Source: CAZUDI01 sp964618975 | Lineage (GTDB): Bacteria; Desulfobacterota; Desulfomonilia; UBA1062 | Reading direction: 5' to 3' | NCBI GenBank assembly: GCA_964618975.1 | Contig: CAZUDI010000005.1 | Span: forward strand, 1 to 64,000 | Length of the DNA stretch: 64,000 nucleotides | In this document: positions 54,103 to 61,574 of the stretch, in pieces | Layout: every line of letters starts with the position of its first letter | Position numbering within the stretch: position 1 is the stretch's first letter | Notes under the pieces: generated by a model | Databases searched by the model: none | What the model was told of the DNA's origin: nothing | What the model saw: only the letters and a program-made list of their open reading frames with translations | Translations under genes and position numbers: made by a program

Positions 54103-55146
54103 TCAGCGAAACCAGCGCAGGGGCTCCTTGAGGGCCTTTTTCAGCTCCGGGTGGCGCCAGCAGTCGTAGCGGGCCTTGAGGATCGCCAGCCGCAGCAGCT
54201 GCTTGTTGAAGGGCAGCGCGTCCATGCGCTCCTTGCGGGCGAGCTTCCCGGCAAACCCGGCGGTGAAGCGGGCGAAGTCGCGCTCGGCCTTATCCCTGTG
54301 GGTATGCACCAGACTGGCCACCTTGCCCGAGATGAGCGCCCCCACGATGCCATAGCCCCAGAAGGGCTCAATCATGCCCGAGAGCGTCCCGGCCAGGATC
54401 TTGTCCTTCCAGAACAGCCGCGCCTCGCGGGGGAAGCATCCGTCGAAGGTGCTCCAGTCAGCGAGTTCCATCCCGCGCGCGAGTCTGAGGACGCGCGTGA
54501 AGGCCTCCAGATCCTTTTTACCAAGCGGGGTGCGCGAGAAAAGCAGGGCGAACATGAGACCGTTGAGGGCAGCGGTATAGCCGTAGTCCACGCTGAAGCG
54601 CCCCATGTGGATGGCGCCGCTGGATTCGTCCGGCCCGCAGGCGGCACTCGTAAGGTACCCGTAGGTGGTGCTGTAGCGCACCCCCACCAGTTCGTAGACC
54701 TCGCGGTACAGTCCGGTGGCGATGATGCTCCCGGCTGGCGCCTGTTCGAGCTCCCGCAGGGAGAGCTCGCTACCGAAGTGAAAGGTTACTCCCTCGCGCT
54801 CGCACAGTTCGAAGAGGTGCATATCGAGGGAGGTCGAGCGCGGCCCGCGCTCCACGTTGTAGGCCACCGAGTTGTCCACGTAGGGCGGCAGGGTGAGAGG
54901 CCGGTCATTGTACCAGAAGGCGGGATAGGCCTTGGTAGGACAGAAGTATCCCGAAAGATCGATCCCGATGTAGTCCCAGGTCTGCTCCTTTTCCAGCGGG
55001 GTGGTGTGAATGGAAGGGTGCACCCTGGATGATCCGCCGATACCCTGTTCGCGGTCGTGGATCCTCACATCGAAGCCCGCGCGCGCCAGATTGATCCCGG
55101 CCACCATGCCGGCCAGACCGGCCCCGTAGATATCAACCGCCTGCAT
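54103..55146 (-). CDS. FAD-dependent oxidoreductase, function unknown
   Basis: A 347-residue flavoprotein. The Rossmann motif VDIYGAGLAGMVAGINLARAG lies at residues 3-23 (split over the strand-turn-helix) and GTLSGMIEPFWGYGIVGALISGK is the C-terminal FAD segment, as in geranylgeranyl reductase-like and related NAD(P)-independent enzymes. ATG 55146 has GGGAGG six bases upstream. It is convergent with the CoA-transferase gene. Substrate is unknown; a role in lipid or acyl metabolism is only a guess from the neighbourhood. Confidence 0.8.
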   Translation of the reverse strand: MQAVDIYGAGLAGMVAGINLARAGFDVRIHDREQGIGGSSRVHPSIHTTPLEKEQTWDYIGIDLSGYFCPTKAYPAFWYNDRPLTLPPYVDNSVAYNVERGPRSTSLDMHLFELCEREGVTFHFGSELSLRELEQAPAGSIIATGLYREVYELVGVRYSTTYGYLTSAACGPDESSGAIHMGRFSVDYGYTAALNGLMFALLFSRTPLGKKDLEAFTRVLRLARGMELADWSTFDGCFPREARLFWKDKILAGTLSGMIEPFWGYGIVGALISGKVASLVHTHRDKAERDFARFTAGFAGKLARKERMDALPFNKQLLRLAILKARYDCWRHPELKKALKEPLRWFR

Positions 55147-55475
55147 AAAACCTCCCTTCACTTCAAATTCATGGCAAATTCCTGAGGCCCACCCCCCGGA
55201 TGTCCACACCGGGCACAGGGCCTACCACGGGATGAATCCTCTCTCATTGACATTCTTATCAAATCTCGAGCTCTCCCGCCATAAGGAAAAACAGCCTCCG
55301 GGCTTCCCGCTCCGGGAAACGACCACCGGAGAGTGGCCCAAGCAAAGCCTATCCGATCCCGTCTGTCCGGACATACGCCGGAACTTGACCAACAACCGAT
55401 CGCCTTCCGCGCCGCTTGTGGCTTTATGGGGGACACCACGGTGCCGGGACACATGTCCATGATCCGTTTTCCCTG
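55147..55475. other. Divergent intergenic region
   Basis: About 330 bases between the FAD oxidoreductase (minus) and the PATAN-DnaJ gene (plus). A TTGACA at about 55248 lacks a matching -10. No gene is supported; an open frame reaching in from the right lacks a start with a ribosome site. Confidence 0.5.
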
Positions 55476-55504
55476 TTGCATAAGCCATCATTTATAGCTA
55501 GAAT
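55476..55504 (+). promoter_or_regulatory. Promoter giving a near-leaderless mRNA
   Basis: TTGCAT (55476-55481), 17-base spacer, TAGAAT (55499-55504); the ATG follows ten bases later at 55515. The message would start within a few bases of the initiation codon, and no Shine-Dalgarno sequence is present. Confidence 0.6.
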
Positions 55505-55514
55505 CTCTCTCGAT

Positions 55515-56849
55515 ATGTCAGAGCAGTTCAGCCTCAATGATCTCAGTTTTCCCCTTCTCATGAAGGATGTGGTGGAATCGGACTTCACCGGGATCATCTT
55601 CGTCAGCTCCGGACCCTGGCGCAAGGGGCTCATCTTCGCTCAAGGGCGTCTCTGTGCCATCCAGTCCAACAAGACCGCAGAGCTCCTGGGCGAGATCATG
55701 GTGGACTTGAGTATCATCACGCCCGAGGAGAACGCCCGCGCCCTGGAAACCGCCCGTATCGAGAGGAAGAAACAGGGTGTCATCCTGATGGAGGGCGGTC
55801 TGATTGCCTCCAACGACATCAACAGCGCCCTGGCGCACCAGCTGGAGCGGCGTTTCCTGGACATCTTCTCTTGGGATGAGGGGGAGGTCCAGAAGGTTCC
55901 CAAACCGCAGATCGACAAGCTGCCCGACGTCAGCCGCAACGACCTGGCGCGGCTAATCCGCCGGGGGATCATGGACCAGAGCTCCTTCTCCTGTGTAATC
56001 TCGGCGCTGTCGCCCTTTGCCGACGCCAAGCCCAAACTGCTGCGCGAGAACCTCCCGACCGACAGTGGGGTACACGTCGACGACATCGATCGCTATAGCG
56101 TCTCCGAGGTACTCCTGCTGGGGCAGGATCTGCCGCGGGCCCTACTGGGGCTCTACTGCACCGGGCTGGTCAGCTTCGAGGAGAGCCAGCACAAGGCCCT
56201 AATCGAAAAGCTGCGCATGATGCTCAAGGCCATCAAGGACCAGGACCCCTTCGAGACCCTGGGGATCGACCGCCACATCTCCGAAGGCGGACTCAAACGC
56301 GCCTACATCAAACTCGTCAAGGCCAACCATCCCGATATCTACTCCTATGCTGACGATCCCGAGGTCAAGCGCCTGGCAAACGATATCTTCACCGAGATCC
56401 AGAAGGCCTACAACGCCGTGGTCAAGATCCGGGAAGGCCGCGAGCCCGAACCCAAGGGGCTGGACGAGAGCCTGCAGGCGGAGCTGCTCTACTCCCAGGC
56501 TACCGAGGCGCTCAAGGCCAAAGATTACCAGAAGGCCCTGGACCTCTTCCGGCTCTGCATGCGCATGCGCCCGGACGAGCTCGTGTTCACGGAATCCTAT
56601 ATCAAGACCTTGTTCCTCAAATGGCAGAACACCGGCTTCGGCAACAGCCTGGAGATCAAGGCCGCCATCCGCGAAGGGGCCAAGCAGTTCCCCAAATCGG
56701 ACAACCTCTATGTAATCCTGGGCTGGGTGCTCAAGAAGGAGGGCTCCAACAAGGCCGCCGAGGCCTTCCGCCGCGCGCTCCAGATCAACCCCCAGAATCA
56801 GGACGCCCAGCGCGAGCTGCGGCTCCTCCAGATGCGCGGCAAGCTCTAA
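55515..56849 (+). CDS. PATAN (DUF4388)-DnaJ-TPR protein
   Basis: A 444-residue cytoplasmic protein. The N-terminal 180 residues resemble DUF4388/PATAN (GIIFVSSGPWRKGLIFAQGRL, LMEGGLIASNDINSAL, DIFSWDEGEVQ). A J domain follows near residues 250-305 with its HPD triad intact (KANHPDIYS), so it could stimulate DnaK. The C-terminal part (about 320-440) has TPR helices (AKDYQKALDLFRLCMRMRP; NKAAEAFRRALQINPQ). PATAN modules are linked to motility and signalling in Desulfobacterota. Start ATG 55515 fits a near-leaderless promoter. Confidence 0.85.
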   Translation: MSEQFSLNDLSFPLLMKDVVESDFTGIIFVSSGPWRKGLIFAQGRLCAIQSNKTAELLGEIMVDLSIITPEENARALETARIERKKQGVILMEGGLIASNDINSALAHQLERRFLDIFSWDEGEVQKVPKPQIDKLPDVSRNDLARLIRRGIMDQSSFSCVISALSPFADAKPKLLRENLPTDSGVHVDDIDRYSVSEVLLLGQDLPRALLGLYCTGLVSFEESQHKALIEKLRMMLKAIKDQDPFETLGIDRHISEGGLKRAYIKLVKANHPDIYSYADDPEVKRLANDIFTEIQKAYNAVVKIREGREPEPKGLDESLQAELLYSQATEALKAKDYQKALDLFRLCMRMRPDELVFTESYIKTLFLKWQNTGFGNSLEIKAAIREGAKQFPKSDNLYVILGWVLKKEGSNKAAEAFRRALQINPQNQDAQRELRLLQMRGKL

Positions 56850-56872
56850 GGCGCCAGGCATATCCCGGCCCA

Positions 56873-56945
56873 ACCTTTAATCGCTTGAGGGTCGAAATCC
56901 CCGCCGCTTGCGGCGGCAAGGAGGGTCCCGGGCTTGCAATCATGA
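56873..56945 (-). repeat. Dispersed intergenic repeat, copy 5
   Basis: On the plus strand it begins CCTTTAATCGC, then CCCCGCCGCTTGCGGCGG (palindrome), AAGGAGGGTCCCGGGC and stops short of the GGTTCATCCCC end. It lies in the 307-base space before the 57157 gene; the rest of the space has no gene. Confidence 0.75.
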
Positions 56946-57156
56946 TACGTCCATGCCCCCTTCTCTCCCTGGAGGGCTGTGGACCCATATGGCCGCCAAT
57001 GCTATTTCTTATCTTGAATCGTCCACTTCAATCACACCGATGTATGGGGCAAGAGGGTCCATGAGATGGGGGAGGAATGATTTTTCACGTAATGACGGTG
57101 GTCAGATCTGCCGATATACGCTATAACAAGGCAGAAAAACCACACGGAGGTGGTCG

Positions 57157-57651
57157 ATGAAGATCTCAGGGATGGAAACACAGCTGCTCAAGTCCTACAT
57201 GGAGGCCGAGCAGAAACGGGTAACGCCTGCCAGCGGCACGACCTCGTACGCAGAGAGCCTCTACGAGAGCCTGACCTACAGTCGCGAGGCCTATCACCTC
57301 GATCTCGAACTCACGGACGGCTCCAGCATGAGCATCGATATCGTCTACGAGGCCATGCAGAAAAAGACCGCCTACGAGTTCTCCGCCTATGCGGACTATA
57401 CCTACGCCAACGACTATTACAGCCCTGAGAACACCTCAAAGCGCATTCTCGACTTCGCCGAGAACCTCTGGGACGGCTCGGCGAAGAGGCTCGAGATGCT
57501 CGTGGGCGCGATCTCCGAAGGGATCTCCCAGGCCCGGGACATCCTGGGCGAACTGCCCGAGGGGATCGACAGTCTCATCACGCGCACCGAAGAGCTGATC
57601 GCAGAAGGCATCGAACGTCTGCGGGCGGACATCCCGACTCAGGAGGCCTGA
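57157..57651 (+). CDS. Hypothetical protein with coiled C terminus
   Basis: A 164-residue soluble protein. ATG 57157 has GGAGGTG upstream. The N-terminal part contains LDLELTDGSSMSIDIVYEAM, a strand-rich unit; the C-terminal half is helical and amphipathic (NLWDGSAKRLEMLVGAISEGI and on). The build resembles DUF5610-like proteins of flagellated Proteobacteria, but the match is weak. It ends 14 bases from a convergent gene. Confidence 0.7.
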   Translation: MKISGMETQLLKSYMEAEQKRVTPASGTTSYAESLYESLTYSREAYHLDLELTDGSSMSIDIVYEAMQKKTAYEFSAYADYTYANDYYSPENTSKRILDFAENLWDGSAKRLEMLVGAISEGISQARDILGELPEGIDSLITRTEELIAEGIERLRADIPTQEA

Positions 57652-57665
57652 GCACCCGGGTGCGG

Positions 57666-57950
57666 TCATTCCCTCGAGGGAGGGTGCTCCTCGAGCAAGG
57701 CCCTGACCTTCGGCGGCAGATAGACCGCCTCGAGGTCCAACCGCCTCAGGGCAAGGAGCAGCAGGCGGTTGCGTTCCGACCAGGGGGCCTTGTCGTCGAA
57801 GATGACGAGGGTGCGCCCCTCCAGCCGGCAGACGCCGCCCCGGCGGTTTATGCGGTCCTCGATGACCTCGATCCCGGCCTGACCCGCCGCCTCCACGAGC
57901 AGCAAGCAGAGTTCCTTCTGGCGTTTATCCTCGCGTGGGTCAGGTCTCAT
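57666..57950 (-). CDS. Small hypothetical protein
   Basis: A 94-residue basic-acidic protein with GVCRLEGRTLVIFDDKAPWSE and a leucine-rich helix (RNRLLLLALRRLDLEAVYLPP). No domain was recognised. It overlaps the upstream cupin gene by four bases (ATGA), which supports that it is real and co-translated. Function unknown. Confidence 0.7.
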   Translation of the reverse strand: MRPDPREDKRQKELCLLLVEAAGQAGIEVIEDRINRRGGVCRLEGRTLVIFDDKAPWSERNRLLLLALRRLDLEAVYLPPKVRALLEEHPPSRE

Positions 57951-58708
57951 GTCCGACCGTAATCATCCTCCAGCCGGAGGATGTCGTCCTCGCCGAAATA
58001 GTCGCCCTGCTGGACCTCGATGAACACGAGGGGTTCGTCCCCGACGTTCTCGATGCGGTGGGGCTGCCCGCAGGGGATATCCACACTCTCGGAAGGCCCG
58101 CACTCGATGAAATGCTCGCCCACCGTGACCAGCGCCCGCCCCGTGATCACGATCCAATGTTCCCGGCGCCGACTGTGCTTCTGGAGGCTCAGGCGCCCTC
58201 CCGGCCAGACCGTGATGCGCTTGATCTTGTGGTCGCCTTGGTCATCCGAGAGCACCTCGTAGAAGCCCCAAGGGCGCTGTTCCTCGCGCTCGGCCCGGGA
58301 GGCCAGGTCCTCGAAGATCCCCAGGAGTTCGCTTAAGGAGTGGCTGTCCACCGTATCGATGCGGGCGGCCAGATGCAGCCCGGGAAGCTCCCCGAGGGCG
58401 GCTTCCGCGATGAAGTGGCAGTCTCCGTCCGCCCCCGCATAGAGGGCCAGCTCTTCCGGCTCGGGCCGGGAGGTGAGAAGCGTCACCAGGGGGGTGGATG
58501 TCAGGGCGTGCAGCACCACCGCCCCGGGTCCGTCCGTATTGTAGATGAGGTCCAGCCTGGCGGCCGACAGCAGGAAGCGCGCCAGATCCGCATACCCGGC
58601 ACTCCCCTGGGCCACGCTGACGGTGAACGGTTCGTGCCCGTATTCCCGCAAGGCGCTCTCCATTCCCTCGAGCGCGTCCAGAGCGTTCCCGATGACTCCG
58701 ATCTTCAT
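57947..58708 (-). CDS. Cupin protein, mannose-6-phosphate isomerase type II-like, with an added N-terminal domain
   Basis: The 253 residues fall in two parts. Residues about 140-253 match the cupin of type II phosphomannose isomerase/GDP-mannose pyrophosphorylase (RPWGFYEVLSDDQG, KIKRITVWPGGRLSLQKHSRR, HWIVITGRALVTVGE, IPCGQPHRIENVG), with metal-binding His and Glu/Gln in place. The first 135 residues (MKIGVIGNALDALEGMESAL) resemble the N-terminal fold of D-Ala-D-Ala ligase-type proteins without the ATP-grasp part. The guanylyltransferase domain is missing. It may isomerise a sugar phosphate or only bind a sugar. Confidence 0.75.
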   Translation of the reverse strand: MKIGVIGNALDALEGMESALREYGHEPFTVSVAQGSAGYADLARFLLSAARLDLIYNTDGPGAVVLHALTSTPLVTLLTSRPEPEELALYAGADGDCHFIAEAALGELPGLHLAARIDTVDSHSLSELLGIFEDLASRAEREEQRPWGFYEVLSDDQGDHKIKRITVWPGGRLSLQKHSRRREHWIVITGRALVTVGEHFIECGPSESVDIPCGQPHRIENVGDEPLVFIEVQQGDYFGEDDILRLEDDYGRT

Positions 58709-58721
58709 GGTCTCTCCCGCA

Positions 58722-58801
58722 CCTTTAATCGCTATGGTTCAAATTCCCCGCCGCTTGCGGCGTCAAGGAGGATCCAGGGCTTGCCCTGGGGTTCATCCCC
58801 C
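58722..58801 (-). repeat. Dispersed intergenic repeat, copy 6 (best preserved)
   Basis: On the plus strand: ACCTTTAATCGC, CCCCGCCGCTTGCGGCG, TCAAGGAGGATCC, AGGGCTTGCCCT and GGGGTTCATCCCC. All three palindromic cores are perfect here, so this copy defines the consensus. It lies just upstream of the cupin gene start. Confidence 0.8.
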
Positions 58802-58843
58802 CGATTCGGGCAGGATAGCGTCGCCTGTAAGACTTGGCAAGTC

Positions 58844-58870
58844 AAAAAGGGGGGGCGAAATGCCCCCCCT
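58844..58870 (-). terminator. Intrinsic terminator of the first EtfAB:quinone oxidoreductase gene
   Basis: On the minus strand a nine-bp stem (58870-58862 with 58856-58848), loop of five bases, is followed at once by TTTTTGAC. It lies 34 bases after the stop codon. Confidence 0.88.
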
Positions 58871-58903
58871 TCTTGAATCTCATATGTCCGTGATCTATCG
58901 TAT

Positions 58904-61054
58904 CTATCCGGCGCTGTCCCCCTCGCGGGCGGCCTTGACGTCCAGGCCGCAGGCCCGTGAGACGAGCTCCGCGATATCCACGGCCCTGAGCCTGTCCTCC
59001 AGCTCCAGCTCCTTGATGCCGTCGGAGAGCATGGTGTAGCAGAAGGGGCACCCCGTGCACACCGTCTGCGCCCCCGCGTCCAGCACCTCACGCGTGCGCT
59101 TCTGATTGATGCGTGTTCCCAGATCCTCCTCCATCCACATCCGGCCGCCGCCCGCCCCGCAGCAGAAGCTCTTGGCATGGTGATCGGCCATCTCCACCAG
59201 TGATCCGGAGTTCAGCGCCCGCAGGATCTCCCGCGGCTGGGTGTACACCTCGTTGTAGCGCCCCAGATAACAGGAGTCGTGGTACGTGATCGTCCCCAGC
59301 CCCTCGATGCGCTGCGTCGGACGAATCCGCCCGCTCTTGAGCAGGTCCGCCAGAATCTCGGTGTAGTGGTACACCTCGTACTCCCCGCCCAGGTCGCGGT
59401 AGTCCTTCTTGAGCGTGTTGTACCCGTGCGGACACAGACAGATGATCTTCTTTACATTGTAGCCGTTGAAGGTCTCGATGTTGGCCATGGCCAGCGCCTG
59501 GTAGATGTACTCGTTCCCGATCTTCTTGGCCGAATCCCCGCAGCAGCCCTCCTCCGTGCCCAGAATCGCATAGTCCAGGCCGGCCGCGTTGAAGATGCGC
59601 GCCAGACTCACGGCCACCTTCTTGTTGAGCTCGTCATAGGCCCCCGCACAGCCCACGTAGAACAGGTACTCCGCGCCGCCCTTCTCCGACATCAGCGGCA
59701 CATCCAGACCCTTGGCCCAGTCCGCCCGCAGGTGGGCCCCCACGCTCCACGGGTTGGAGTTGTTCTCCATACCCTTGAAGACATCCAGCACCTCGCCCGG
59801 GAAATCGGACTCCATCAGCACCAGATACCGCCTGAGGTCGATCAGCTTGGGAAACTGGCTGATGTAGCAGGGACAGGCCTCGACACAGGCCATGCAGGTC
59901 GTACAGGCCCAGATGGTCTCCTTGTCGATCGTGTCCCCGATGAGCGCCGGACCCGTGTACTCCTCGTCCGGGATGATGCGCGCCTGGCCGTCGGCGTCGA
60001 TGGCGAAGCGCGCCTTGTTCTCCAGGTAGGTCCTCAGGTCCTGCACCACGTCGCGCGGCTTGAGCGGCTTGTCCGTACCGAAGGCCGGACACACCTGCAC
60101 GCATCTGCCGCAGCGCATGCAGCCGTCCCCATCGAAAAGGTCCTTCCAGGAATACTCTTCCACGTTGTGCACCCCGAAGGTCTCGGCGGCCTCGAACATC
60201 TCGGGCGGCATCACCTTGACGTAGGGCTGGTCCGCATGCGGCCGCAAAAAGATGCTCACCGGGGTCATGAAGATGTGCAGCAGCTTGGAGTAGGCGATGT
60301 AGACCATGAAGGTCAGGGCCCCGAGCACGTGAAGCCACCACATGAACTTGTGGGTGGTTAGCAGGGCGCCCTGCGACATGCCGCCGAAAAAGGCCGCCGC
60401 CAGGCGGCCTCCGGGCGACCACCACACGTAGTCGAGCATGGGGCTCGCGGGCCTGAGCTCGGTGGCCTGGATACGCAGGCCCTCCACCAGGAAGCCGGTG
60501 ACGAGCACGGCCAGGATGAACCAGAGGATGGTCCCGTCTTCGGGCCGATGATCGAGCCAGTCGGGCCGGAAGAGATAGCGCCTCGTCAGCGCCATGAGGA
60601 TGCCGATAATCGCAATCATCCCGAAAATATCGGCGAAGAGCGACAGGCCCAGGTAGAACCCGTCCTTCATGAACCACACATGCCAGATGGGGGCGAGGAT
60701 GTCGGCCTGGAAGAACACGATGGCCGTGGTGATGGCCAGCGCCACGAACCCGAAGAAGATGCAGAGGTGGAAGATCCCCTGATAGGGCTCACGCAGGATC
60801 TTGCGGTGGCTGAAGATGTCGGCCAGCATGTAGCCGATACGCGACCAGACCTTGTCGGTGCGCTTCAGCTCGGAGCCGGTGGCGAGCCGCATCATCCTGA
60901 AGCGGGTGAAGAACCCGCCTTTGGCCAACCCGCGCAGGAAGAGCAGGATCATGGCCACCACCAGCACATACAGGATCACCTGCGCTATGGGGAACCCCGG
61001 GGGATTGATATTCCACATCACCTCGCGCGAAATTTCAGCCTGTGCTCCGTGCAT
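58904..61054 (-). CDS. EtfAB:(methyl)menaquinone oxidoreductase-type membrane iron-sulfur protein, copy 1
   Basis: A 716-residue fusion of a cytochrome-b-like membrane domain (about 1-285, some six membrane segments with paired histidines) with an HdrD-like cytoplasmic half: two [4Fe-4S] motifs (CMRCGRCVQVCP, CTTCMACVEACP) and two CCG domains (EEGCCGDSAKKIG, FCCGAGGGRMW). This family takes electrons from acyl-CoA dehydrogenases through EtfAB to menaquinone in Geobacter and Syntrophus relatives. ATG 61054 is chosen because AAGGAGG lies six to seven bases upstream; ATG 61060 would abut it. Its 3' half is nearly identical to copy 2. Confidence 0.9.
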   Translation of the reverse strand: MHGAQAEISREVMWNINPPGFPIAQVILYVLVVAMILLFLRGLAKGGFFTRFRMMRLATGSELKRTDKVWSRIGYMLADIFSHRKILREPYQGIFHLCIFFGFVALAITTAIVFFQADILAPIWHVWFMKDGFYLGLSLFADIFGMIAIIGILMALTRRYLFRPDWLDHRPEDGTILWFILAVLVTGFLVEGLRIQATELRPASPMLDYVWWSPGGRLAAAFFGGMSQGALLTTHKFMWWLHVLGALTFMVYIAYSKLLHIFMTPVSIFLRPHADQPYVKVMPPEMFEAAETFGVHNVEEYSWKDLFDGDGCMRCGRCVQVCPAFGTDKPLKPRDVVQDLRTYLENKARFAIDADGQARIIPDEEYTGPALIGDTIDKETIWACTTCMACVEACPCYISQFPKLIDLRRYLVLMESDFPGEVLDVFKGMENNSNPWSVGAHLRADWAKGLDVPLMSEKGGAEYLFYVGCAGAYDELNKKVAVSLARIFNAAGLDYAILGTEEGCCGDSAKKIGNEYIYQALAMANIETFNGYNVKKIICLCPHGYNTLKKDYRDLGGEYEVYHYTEILADLLKSGRIRPTQRIEGLGTITYHDSCYLGRYNEVYTQPREILRALNSGSLVEMADHHAKSFCCGAGGGRMWMEEDLGTRINQKRTREVLDAGAQTVCTGCPFCYTMLSDGIKELELEDRLRAVDIAELVSRACGLDVKAAREGDSAG
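58931..60117 (-). repeat. 1.19-kb near-identical segment, copy 1 side
   Basis: Bases 58931-60117 match 61632-62818 with only two differences seen, both within the first 65 bases. Synonymous sites and shadow frames are also identical. Outside the segment the two genes differ clearly. Confidence 0.9.
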
Positions 61055-61157
61055 CGGCATCCTCCTTCAACCACGTTATGCAGTAAATTCCGGGGGAGGC
61101 GGACCTAACCGCATCCCGGTCACCGGGGACTCGCCTTGCGACTTCCATGCCCCGGAT

Positions 61158-61172
61158 AACAATACAATTGTT
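61158..61172. promoter_or_regulatory. Inverted repeat at the oxidoreductase copy 1 start site
   Basis: AACAAT-ACA-ATTGTT, a perfect 6-3-6 repeat, lies at the predicted transcription start, seven bases downstream of the -10. It is a good operator candidate for a fatty-acid or acyl-CoA regulator (TetR-like), by inference only. Confidence 0.45.
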
Positions 61173-61178
61173 AATTAT

Positions 61179-61206
61179 GATATACCGTGAGCCAGCCCGC
61201 ATGCAA
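61179..61206 (-). promoter_or_regulatory. Candidate promoter of oxidoreductase copy 1
   Basis: On the minus strand TTGCAT (61206-61201) and TATATC (61184-61179) are 16 bases apart, about 125 bases upstream of ATG 61054. Moderate match. Confidence 0.45.
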
Positions 61207-61389
61207 GCAAAAAGGTCTCCTCGGGCAGCACGGTCATGACCCCGGGTCGTGCCCCACGTAAGGGCCGGAACATGCCATTGGGGCTTAAACGCCATCCGCG
61301 CACTCTGCCGTAGAGCCTTAAATTCCTGGGGATACTTACATAGGCGTCATCGAGGCAGGCTTTCTGTGGTGCCGCTTGGGACACCTCAG

Positions 61390-61468
61390 GGGTATGAACC
61401 CCAGGGCAAACCCTGGCCCCTGCTTTCCGTTGCAAGCAGCGGGGAATGAGACCATCAGGCCTTTAAAA
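61390..61468 (+). repeat. Dispersed intergenic repeat, copy 7
   Basis: GGTATGAACCCCAGGGCAAA, then CCTGG, GTTGCAAGCAGCGGGGAATG and GGCCTTTAAAA. It lies in the 520-base space between the two oxidoreductase genes, so it may have been carried along or placed after the duplication. Confidence 0.75.
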
Positions 61469-61512
61469 TGTTGGAGGGCATCCAGACAGGCGTCCCTTCC
61501 TTATAAGGAAGG

Positions 61513-61539
61513 AGCGGGGACAGATTCTCTGTCCCCGCT
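61513..61539 (-). terminator. Terminator hairpin of oxidoreductase copy 2
   Basis: A perfect 12-bp stem (61513-61524 with 61528-61539) and a three-base loop, 36 bases after the copy 2 stop. The following minus-strand bases are pyrimidine-rich (CCTTCCTTATAAGG) rather than a clean T-run. Confidence 0.7.
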
Positions 61540-61574
61540 CGCTCTTGATTCAGGGGTTTAAGGCAGGGTCGCTT

